Made by a program: the position numbers and the translations under genes. Below, one piece after another: positions 25,083 to 34,915 of a DNA stretch of 64,000 nucleotides; position 1 is the stretch's first letter, and each line of letters starts with the position of its first letter. This stretch comes from Strongylocentrotus droebachiensis (taxonomy: Eukaryota > Echinodermata > Echinoidea > Camarodonta > Strongylocentrotidae): positions 455,744 through 519,743 of the forward strand of contig JAVYIG010000593.1 in NCBI GenBank assembly GCA_035222895.1, given 5' to 3'. The notes under the pieces were generated by a model. That model was given only the letters and a program-made list of their open reading frames with translations, had not been told where the DNA came from and made no database searches.

Positions 25083-25640
25083 TATAGCTGTTGACGTCTA
25101 TGACTAGTGATTGAACGATATTCATCCACGAGTGAATTGATGGAAGCGGAATCGGCAGGTAAGACCAGGCCGCTGGTCTCGGCAGCTTGTGGAACATACA
25201 TGCTCTAGGTATCTGTATATCGACAATTGCAAGAGAGTAGGAGCGATGTAACCAGCTAAGGTAAAAATTAACCAAGACCCGCTCCTCACTCTCGTCTACC
25301 CTCTCATCCCTTTCTCCTTCATCATCTTCCTCCAGAAACTCTTCAAAGTCCATCAAAAGATTGATCTGGTCAAACTCTCCAGCCATTACCAATTGCTATA
25401 TATTTACTTGTATAAAAACCGAACGCGAGAATGAAGCCAAACGACGAGATCTAATATACTGAGCACAAGCACAATCTCACCAAATTCAACAAACACACAC
25501 AAAAAAAATTGGTGAAAATATCAACTTATAGCGCATCGTGGCATGTATATGTCATAATTCTGAAAAAGGGAATTGATATTCATAGTTTTCATACTATGAA
25601 ATATATTAGGGGCCTTTTCAGTCTTTGAAACAAAATAAGA

Positions 25641-27790
25641 AGAAATCATGTCTATTTTAAGGGTTGCAAAAATGATGTGGCAGTGCACATGCCAACTAGT
25701 ATTTAAAGTAGCCTATGTTTTATCACAAAAAATAGCAAATCATGAAAATATTTGTGTCCCTGTCATCCCCTGAAATAGCTGTATGCAAAATTATAAACTT
25801 TTTATAAGGAAAATGAGAGGAAGAAATGTGAGAGGGAGAAATGAGGAGGCAGAAAGATCAGAAGTAAGGGTATGAATATAAAAAAGAAGAGAGAGAGAGA
25901 GAGAAAAAGAATGAGAATTTAAAGAGCATAGACTAATGTTCCAAATGGTAAAGATATTTCATTGGATAGTCATTAAACTACTTTACGTGAAACTTGCGTT
26001 GTTCCCTCCACATAAAAACTCTTCTAATAGCACGCAGCTATTTGGTTTTGAAGAAGCTTTCAAACATGAAACTGGAAGAGTTGCACTTTTCTACTGAAGT
26101 TCTTTACTATGCTTTAGACGTGTTAACTTGATATATTCAGAATTTAGATTGTTTTTTAATGCTTTTGACGAGAATATATGATCCTCAAGCCCGGATCCAG
26201 GATTTTCCAATAGGGGGGGGGGGGGGGAGTTTGAAAATCGCGCAGGCCATTATTTCAACTCAACATAACAATACTGACAAGGTCATATAAGAGGCACCGT
26301 ACCGGTACCCAAGAAGCGGGCACAATTTTGCAAAGGGGGCAGGCTCAAGTCACGTCTCTTGTCCGATATCAACATTCACTGTTTATAAGTTTTATTTAAG
26401 CATAATTATGTATGTTGTGAAAGTGTTAATCATCACCAAAATATACAAGATAAGCTTTAAAAAATGCATATAAAAACACCAGTAACTTTTTTGCCGTAGT
26501 TGTGTGTACATACTGACATGATCATTCATGTCGGCTAATGGCCAACTGCCTTCATATGAGTTTGCCATGGCATCATGAATTCTGTGTACATGCATGCATG
26601 CATATTTGCGTTCATATTTATAATTCTTGAGGGAGAATTCATAATTTCGTACAGAGGGTCTGAAATTTGTAATAATTACAATTTGTTTTGGTAATATATA
26701 GCAGCTTTGTATTTTCTTCAGGATTGGGTATACCAGATGCCTTATGCTTTTAATTTCCACTTCATACAAGATTTTTTTTTTGTTTTTGTTTTACTTCTGC
26801 TCTTGCTTGACTGCATAGTCTACATGTATTGATGATCATAAAATTTGAATAGTTGAAATCTTACCCCATTTGTATATTCTTAGGACTATGACAACCTCAT
26901 CAAACAAATGAGGACAATGAAATAAAATATAGGTTTAGAGTGTAGACATCCTTCGATCTAGACCAGCACCCCCCACCCCCCCCCCAAAAAAAAAAAAACG
27001 CTCTACTTTCACTCTCATTTAACTCTCTCCAAATGTTCCTCCCTCTCCTTTTTCTCCAGGTCTCTATATGCTTTGTCTATCTCCCTAGCAAGTAAAGCTC
27101 AGTTTATCTCTTGATATTTTTCACAGCATAATATACCAGTTATCTGGGTCCTCTCCTTTTTCTTTCATGACCAATAAATAATTCAGATTTGCCAAGTTGA
27201 CATTTACCATTAAATCTTCTTTGGCTTAGTCCAGGCAATTAACATGCACATCGCATCAAACTTAGCCTGGTTTTCAAGACAAGCAGTGCATAAATTACCC
27301 AATGCTGAATATTTTCTTGATATTCTGTATAATTGTATTCCCATCCGAGCATCATACTCTCCTCTGTGCCACAAGTATGGATGGATTACATGCAAGTATT
27401 TGCATTTCAGGGATTTGTCTAAAATTAGGCCAGGAATTTTTTCTTCATTCTCTCCAATATTTTGCCAACAGTCCCCTTCAAAGTGGAGGCCCTTAACTTA
27501 CCTCCTTATGAGTTAATTTCAATTCGATTTTTACCTTATTTGGGCTGTAATGAAAATAATCTACCTTAATTACCTCTCTTTCTTCACAGTAATTTTAAGT
27601 ACCTGTACAACCCCCAAATCTCATGGTTGGAATTATGTCTTATTGCCAGTTTCTAGATGCTGTAAATTAAGTCTGTATCTTCCTGGGTACCAAAATGTAA
27701 ATGATACAAATTCTGACTTTTGACAGTTTATTGTGTGTGATATGCTTCAATAACGTATGACGTATCTTATATTTTATAATATTGTGAAAC
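25641..27790. other. Gene-free stretch
   Basis: No supported gene. Contains a GA run (about 25888-25904), a G run (about 26213-26227) and a C run followed by an A run (about 26968-26998). The 125-codon minus-strand frame at 26392-26769 shows no motif. Confidence 0.45.
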
Positions 27791-28062
27791 ATATAATAAT
27801 AATAATAATCTTTAATGGTCCACTCCAAATTTTATTAAACCGAAACGGAAATTCTTTTTGCCCAATTGATCGTGAGCCCGGCAGCCACTGAGCAGCGCCA
27901 GATCCACGTTGCTCTATCCCTTATTGTTGAACGCCAAACAAGGTAGCAACAACTCCCATCTTTTAACGTCTTTTGGTATGACGCGGCCGGGGTTCGAACC
28001 CACGACCTCCTGGTTGTGAGGCGGACGCTCTACTGACTGAGCCATCTGTTTAGCCACTTGTC
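27791..28062 (-). mobile_element. tRNA-derived SINE (minus strand)
   Basis: On the minus strand the element starts with a tRNA-like head. The A-box region is TGGCTCAGTCAGTAGAGCG (about 28026-28044) and the B box is GGGTTCGAACCCC (about 27989-28001). The body includes GCTGCCGGGCTCACGATC, and the element ends in an (ATT)n tail at 27791-27810. The head, spacing and tail make the SINE assignment secure. The CCTCACAACC anticodon region resembles a Val-CAC type tRNA loop but is not diagnostic. Confidence 0.88.
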
Positions 28063-29936
28063 TATAAAGATCAAAGATCCCTTGGTCGGTTTCTATAAGC
28101 AGGTTTCACTGTAGATGGATTCACACTCACATAAAAAAGAAGACAGAATTAAATGGCGATTTAAAAGTCACTTTTAAAAAAACTTAATAAGCAACGCAAT
28201 GACAGAATGCTCCCCTCATCACAGGTACTGCCTATTGATTACAGGAAATGTATAGACCCTGTATTGAAACCAACAGGAATGAGACAATTCTGTAGTCAAC
28301 AGGTTAATTTGTTAAGAATATCATAGCAGACTTATACTCATTCTTCTGTAAGAGTTCTGTATACTTTTACACTCAGAATTATTTGTTTTCTAAGTATGTG
28401 AATATGGCCGTTATTTACAATTCACAAAAGTCATGCGTCCCAGTTTAATACCACACTAATCGTAATGGAGGCGCATCAATAGATCCTTTTTATTTATTTC
28501 TCACAAAATATTTCTTATTTCATGATTGTGATACTCAGTAATGAGTTTCTGATCAATGGAAATAGAAAAATCATTGGAATTATATAATTGGTAGCCGTTG
28601 TGGCTTTAGGGCGAATTTTAAAAACTATTGGCTCAACAGTAATCTTAAATATGGTGTCTTGGAAAGATACATTTTCCTTGTTGATGTGTTTTTATAAATC
28701 ACGTCCTTTGGCAGGCATACAAAAAGATAGCTTTAAAATGTTCTTTTATTTTGTGATTCCCTTGGCATCCCATATCTCTTTCATATTGATTTTGTATACT
28801 GCCGTTTGAGCTATCAAACCATGGACCTACAAACAAGTAATTTTTTCATTCACTTCCAAGTTAGAGTGTAGGCCCGCAATTAAAATCAGTGTAAAGGAAT
28901 GTTTCTGTTTGCAGTACCGGTACCTCTTTTATTATTTTTGTTTTGTATACATGTAAGGGTAATTTTCTCAGTGATATTAATGTATTTTACAGTTTTGGGG
29001 GTGTTTTTTGTGTGGAGGGGAGGAGGGGGGGGGGGGGTATACCAAAGTACTTTTGGAGAGCTTTTTAGAGCTATAATGCTTACCATATATATATTTTGTT
29101 GGCCTGCATTGTGAACATGGGTAGAGAATAACCTTTAAACTGTACACCCATGACCCATGGAGTGGTCTGAATGGTCAAGACTACGTGTTTTATGTGAAAT
29201 GTATTCACCTTGTACAAATAGACTTTGTGATGGAGGTAGACCTTGCTCTCTAACATAAGAGTTGTGGGTAGAAAAGTCAATGTCACATTGTACAATGGAC
29301 ATTCTACCAGTACCTACCTCAGACCATGCAATAGATAATGTACAAATCAGCACTCATGGACGTTGGTTGGTTGGTTGGCTGTGCTTTACACTCGCAGAGT
29401 ACAATGGCTCTACATTGCTTTTCTATAGGCCTGTAGAATATTGTGGAGTGGTTGCATGCATGCCCACTTTATACAGATTGTGACACACCCTTTTCATATA
29501 GAATGTCCAGCAATATGTTATCATGAGGAGAACATAAATATATGTTCCACACATTCAAAGTATTATCTGCCAATATCATTTTTGAATACACTTTGTTTCC
29601 CCTTTTTCTTCTATTTACGTTTGGTATTACTTTTATAATTTAAATCCCCCGCAAAACTGCCTATATTTAGTCCACTGTACTACTTTGTTAATTATCATAA
29701 TGCTTTGTCGTCCATAAACATTGAAAATATTACAAATAAACCTATATCTCAATTTCAATACATGGCATAATATCACAGATGCCAACTTTCATCAACAACA
29801 AAAAAGTATTCTTAGAAGGAAAAAACAATGTTTTTTGACAAAAAATAGTATGTTTGAAAAAAATCTCTCACCTTAACATATCGCTATCCTGACAAATTGC
29901 AGTACTTGAACTTGAAGCCAAGCTGACATGCTTTTT
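28063..29936. other. Gene-free stretch
   Basis: No supported gene. A G run broken by single bases lies at 29018-29037. The plus-strand 73-codon frame at 28588-28809 is hydrophobic but has no homologue I recognise and no splice context. Confidence 0.45.
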
Positions 29937-30484
29937 CCATTGCAAGTGTGCTTGCATTTATATCGTTTGCACCTCAATGTGAAATGTTGAATTCAGAATT
30001 ACCCAGCTCGCATCGTGCAGTGAAAACATCTTTTTTAGAAAGTTGCAATGCATGTCCAATTTGGTAGTATATTTTCACCTAAATTTTATGACACACTATG
30101 TAGTTTGGTCATTTCATAAACTAAAAGACTACAATATACGTGTAGGTCATATCATTTTCATGACACACATTGTAGTTTTGCTATTTCTAAAGCTTTTTAC
30201 TAATAAGAGGCCATTGCAAGTGTGCTTGCATTTATATCGTTTGCACCTCAATGTGAAATGTTGAATTCAGAATTACCCAGCTCGCATCGTGCAGTGAAAA
30301 CATCTTTTTTAGAAAGTTGCAATGCATGTCCAATTTGGTAGTATATTTTCACCTAAATTTTATGACACACTATGTAGTTTTGTCATTTCATAAACTAAAA
30401 GACTACAATATACGTGTAGGTCATATCATTTTCATGACACACATTGTAGTTTTGCTATTTCTAAAGCTTTTTACTAATAAGAGG
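29937..30484 (+). repeat. Near-perfect 274-bp tandem duplication
   Basis: Units 29937-30210 and 30211-30484 are identical except for one substitution that I can see (GTAGTTTGGTC against GTAGTTTTGTC). The short frames starting MQCMSNLVVYFHLN in each unit are copies of the same non-coding sequence. Such high identity implies a very recent duplication or an assembly artefact. Confidence 0.92.
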
Positions 30485-31670
30485 CCAGTGCTATTCATGC
30501 AAGTCACAAAGAACAATATCACTCATTCGTGAAAAAACATTGCCACATTAGAATAACTGAATATCATCTAAAAACCACACGCCTCCAACGGACCACCGCG
30601 CATCGGCATATTAATTAATGCTGCTCAGTGGTCAAGGCTACAGTGTAGTTATTTGACGACTAGTTTCTGTCAGGCGCTTGCATCATTCAGGCTAAAAAGT
30701 AGCATACAAATACATCTGAAGAGACAGGGACAATAAAAACTGAACTTTTTGCATACATTTAATACAGCTAGCCTATTCATATTCATGCAACTCATATGGT
30801 ATATTGTCCATTTGGGACCAAAAGGGCATTAACCCTACATTTGAGTACAAACAAGTTAAAGACCCTATCCGATGAAAATACAACTTGATATAAATGGAAA
30901 ACTGAATGAATGTAGAATACAATATAAAGGAATAAAAAGTATTTACCTTTTCATTATTGCACAAAAGCAAATTAAAACCTTATGTTCCGCACCCCTCCAA
31001 ATTACGGGTCAACAGGGGTCAAATTTGCAAAAGTTAAAGTGACGTCATAACATGTGGACCCAACCGGTTCAACTAAATAGCTGAGCTGTGCTTAATTAAT
31101 AAATGCAAAGTCATTGTGAATAATGGGTACTCCTCAACATATGATGTCATCAAGTTGATAGCACGTTTTTAGGTTGACAACTTCTGATTTTCAAAGCTTC
31201 AGATTTTTTAATTTTCAGAGAGCTGGTGAGACTCCTCTGCGGACACTAAAATGGCATATAATTGATATTTGTGTAATCTATGGGTAATAAGCTTTCCGTT
31301 GATATATAATATAATTCATCTATCACATTTTTCAGTTCAGATAAGGCCTTTAACGCTCCTGTGGCTCCTAACAGATAATCTCGCTACCTACAGTGTGTGA
31401 TGGAGCTTCAATATTTGCCATGTTCCATCTATGATATACGAAGCACAAAGACAAAGCAAATTCTATTCAGAAATCAAAATGGTCTGTAACGATAAAACTA
31501 ATAACAGGAACAGCCCATTTTCTACTTTAATTTGGTAAACATTTTGAAGGCAAACACAAGCTGGCTTATTTCCCTGAAATCACTACTAATAAATAATAAA
31601 CATTAAAAAAAATATTTAAACATGGTTAATCTTCCATTCCTGATGTTTGCTTTACTTCTTGAAAATAAAA
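30485..31670. other. Gene-free stretch
   Basis: AT-rich DNA with no supported gene or repeat. Confidence 0.45.
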
Positions 31671-31758
31671 CAGGGATGCCAGTGGCAAATGGCTCCAGAG
31701 CCTGACAAATTTTGGATTAAAACAATGTGCGCAAAAAGCTGGAAAATTGGCATCCCTG
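31671..31758. mobile_element. Miniature MITE (88 bp)
   Basis: The inverted ends CAGGGATGCCA and TGGCATCCCTG enclose 66 bp. Both sides are flanked by the same 11 bases, TGAAAATAAAA (31660-31670 and 31759-31769), a target duplication of the size made by Mutator-like transposases. Confidence 0.8.
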
Positions 31759-31769
31759 TGAAAATAAAA

Positions 31770-32496
31770 TAATGCTACCAAAAATTAGTTCAGCGTAAGT
31801 TTTGACATTTACAGTAATGTATCATTATCAGAACTATAGTTTACCTTTAAGAGGAACTTGAAGAAGTGTAGTAGGAATGAGATTATCCCTCTTACAATCT
31901 GAATCTGTTCTGTTCTGTTCCTAGCTCTGTTCCTCAAGATGGTGTAATGATGACCGATCAGAACATCAGAGTTCAATAGTGTATTTTTAGAGTTTAGTAC
32001 AGGTAGATGAATGAAATATTTTGAGCTTCAGTCCCAAACATTCATCCATCAAAGATAAACAGAATTATCTCTTGAGACAGATGAGATTCCTTTGAAGCAA
32101 TGAGATTATCCCTCTAAAACAATGCAGATCATACCTCTATAGACTGGAGAAAAAAACTTCTCATTAGTTGGATGTTGGATACCACCACTGCCTATGGACC
32201 TGAAAGAGGCTTCAACGGACCAAAGAATAAACACGAATGACACACCCTCCAACCGGTTCTTGTGCAACATACAATAGGGTCTGGAAAATCATTATCTCAA
32301 TGGGACATTGAAAAGATTTTAACCAATCAGAATTGTTATTTCATCCATGAACATGTACATGTATGTGACCTACATCTCTTTGAAAAATTGATGAGAAAGA
32401 ACATATGCAAGGTTTCACACCTTTGATAGCAACAATAAACTACATAATGTCTGTAACATGTGACATACTGCCTGAAAATGGGTGGTATGTTCCCCA
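31770..32496. other. Left flank of the giant element
   Basis: No supported gene. I looked here for the missing upstream part of the gypsy polymerase found at the other flank and did not find it. Confidence 0.5.
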
Positions 32497-32704
32497 CCCT
32501 TACAGAAAAATTGGTAAGCGAGTTGCTAGCTTGTGATAAGCGAGCACAGCAGCTAGCGGCTAGCCAGCGACTAGCTTGCAACTAGCAAAATATGTAAATT
32601 AGGGAAAGATTTCATCCAATCAAAAATCAAGAACTTGTGACCGCAAGCTAGTAAGCGTGTAGGCTAGCAACCCAGCACCCCCTGCAAGCATGCAGGCTAG
32701 CAAA
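32497..32704. repeat. Left terminal region with GCTAG cluster
   Basis: After CCCTTACAGAAA there are repeated CTAGC or GCTAG words (GTTGCTAGCTTG, GCAGCTAGCGGCTAGCC, GACTAGCTTGCAACTAGC) and TAAGCGAG motifs, and then a transition to GCAAGCATGCAGGCTAGC. The arrangement mirrors 49955-50124 in inverted orientation. Candidate binding sites for an element-encoded protein. Confidence 0.7.
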
Positions 32705-33545
32705 CCTGCAGCCCTGCAAGGGTGCTGGCAAGCATTCCTGCTAGGTTGCAAGCAGCCCTGCAAGGGTGCAGGCCAGCATTCCTGCTAGGTTGCAAGCAGC
32801 CCTGCAAGCCTGTAAGGGTGCAGGCCAGCATTCCTGCTAGGTTGCAAGCAGCCCTGCAAGCCTGTAAGGGTACAGGCCAGCATCCCTGCTAGGTTGCAAG
32901 CAGCCCTGCAAGCCTGTAAGGGTGCAGGCCAGCATCCCTGCTAGGTTGCAAGCAGCCCTGCAAGCCTGTAAGGGTGCAGGCCAGCATCCCTGCTAGGTTG
33001 CAAGCAGCCCTGCAAGCCTGTAAGGGTACAGGCCAGCATCCCTGCTAGGTTGCAAGCAGGCCAGCATCCCTGCTAGGTTGCAAGCAGCCCTGCAAGCCTG
33101 TAAGGGTGCAGGCCAGCATTCCTGCTAGGTTGCAAGCAGCCCTGCAAGCATGTAAGGGTGCAGGCCAGCATCCCTGCTAGGTTGCAAGCAGCCCTGCAAG
33201 CCTGTAAGGGTGCAGGCCAGCATCCCTGCTAGGTTGCAAGCAGCCCTGCAAGCCTGTAAGGGTACAGGCCAGCATCCCTGCTAGGTTGCAAGCAGCCCTG
33301 CAAGGGTGCAGGCCAGCATCCCTGCTAGGTTGCAAGCAGCCCTGCAAGGGTGCAGGCCAGCATTCCTGCTAGGTTGCAAGCAGCCCTGCAAGGGTGCAGA
33401 CCAGCATTCCCGCTAGGTTGCAAGCAGCCCTGCAAGCCTGTAAGGGTGCAGGCCAGCATTCCCGCTAGGTTGCAAGCAGCCCTGCAAGGGTGCAGGCCAG
33501 CATTCCTGCTAGGTTGCAAGCAGCCCTGCAAGGGTGCAGGCCAGC
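32705..33545 (+). repeat. Minisatellite, 52/44-bp units
   Basis: About 17 tandem copies. The long unit is 52 bp, built from GGTTGCAAGCAGCCCTGCAA, GCCTGTAAGGGTGCAGGCCA and GCATCCCTGCTA. The short unit (44 bp) lacks the 8 bases GCCTGTAA. Both types are interspersed, with ATTC/ATCC and GTGC/GTAC variants. The open frames on both strands (60-75 codons) are repeat artefacts. Confidence 0.95.
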
Positions 33546-34915
33546 AGTCGGGTGTAGAAAAGAAAGATAATTAAGGGATCAATAGTATATAATGTCCATG
33601 CATAAATCAAATTTGCTTCGATAAATACCAATAAATACAATGTGACCAGTTATATTCAAAATAACGTGTAAAGTTATATTTTTCTTTTTCATCTTACAGT
33701 TACTCAACATGAAAAGGCAGTTTATCAGAACTAATGAACATGTTACATGTACAGGCAAACACGCTTTTCATTTTAAAAAAATGTTCTCGTCACATCCTTG
33801 TGTCGATGCATTGCAAAGGATTACATATGTTGCTGAAAATACCACTGTATTTAGGCTAGTATATGTACATGTTTATAAATATTATCTTGCATATATTTAT
33901 TGCTTGCCAAAATTTACTACATCACAATGTTGTGAATGTGTGTAGCACAGATTTTAGTCAGGAAAAACTTTTCTGACAAAGACAAAACTATGTCTGCCTG
34001 AATCATAATGGCAGATGCAGTAAATTTTAAAAATTATATGTAGTACATGACATGGTTTGAAAAATGGTGTATTTCAACAATAAGTCCTCAACAAATTTTG
34101 ATTTTGTGCTTATTTTTTTCAAGTCGAGTTGCTCTTTCCAAAAATGCAAATGTCAGTAATATAGCCACTTTGCTCAGCCTTTTTTGGTTACCTCATATAA
34201 TATGGCACAGATTTTTTTAGCACACACTAAAAATCACACACTTGAATGGAGCAGACAACTAAAGCTTCTGAATTGTAGTATAATATTACTGTAATAATGT
34301 ACATGTTTATGATAATTTAACATCTAGAGGTTAAACTAACTTCTGCTTCCGATGACAAAGAAAAAAAACTATTTTTACACTAAACCCGTATGAAACAAAT
34401 CTATTCCTTCATCAAAAGTACTGAGCAAATGAGCGAGGAGCTCGCAATTGCAGATGCCGATGTGCCAGGCTTATGGTTGTTGAGATGGTAGTAAGAAAAG
34501 TGGTATTTGGCAGTTTTAACCTTTTATTTATTTACAACATGCTATAATTTTTGAAAATTGGAGTGGACTAGGCCTTTAATTTCTCTGCTTCTTTCAAAAC
34601 CAACTTGTTATCCGGGCAGATCAAATGTTATAATCAACAACGATTGTAAATATCTTTGATTTGAAGCAATAACAAAACTTAAAAAAAAAACTTAAAAAAA
34701 AAATTGTTATCCAGGTTCTTTATCGATTTTTTAGAAAAAAATGTTTAATGAATTTAAAAAAATGTATTTTGTTTGTTTAAAGGTACTTACTATGTATATC
34801 CCATTTACAGGCCAAAAAATGAAAAGATTAAATTCCAAGGGCATTTGAAAGACAATACTAATTTAGAACTTCCCTTAAAACGAGTGGGCTTGAAAATGGC
34901 TTTTAGGGGGTTATT
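33546..34915 (-). other. Region downstream of the BEN gene
   Basis: Non-coding. A minus-strand AATAAA signal near 34524-34529, about 390 bp after the BEN stop codon, is a plausible polyadenylation signal. No other feature. Confidence 0.45.

Larger units (their letters stand above)
23355..25640. mobile_element. TTAA element, copy B (diverged, interrupted)
   Basis: Colinear with 4957 to about 6150: CCCAAATA then GAGATAATTACAT, the block ATGCTATCCTGTCAGAGCTT, and the block ATATCAAACTTGAACGAG. It is interrupted by two later insertions (23758-24158 and 24431-25082). The left terminus (TTAAAGTGTAGACAT) is degenerate and no right terminus like that of copy A is found, so it is probably truncated near 25640. 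A minus-strand frame at 25075-25392 starts MAGEFDQINLL, continues into an acidic stretch, and ends in the mariner-like insert. Confidence 0.7.

Noticed and set aside
32336-32581. Missing upstream gypsy polymerase before the left end of the giant element
   Set aside because: Neither strand shows reverse transcriptase, RNase H or integrase zinc-finger motifs; the resemblance of a WYVPHP phrase was judged chance.
32705-33545. CRISPR-like array
   Set aside because: Units are tandem without unique spacers, and the genome is clearly eukaryotic.
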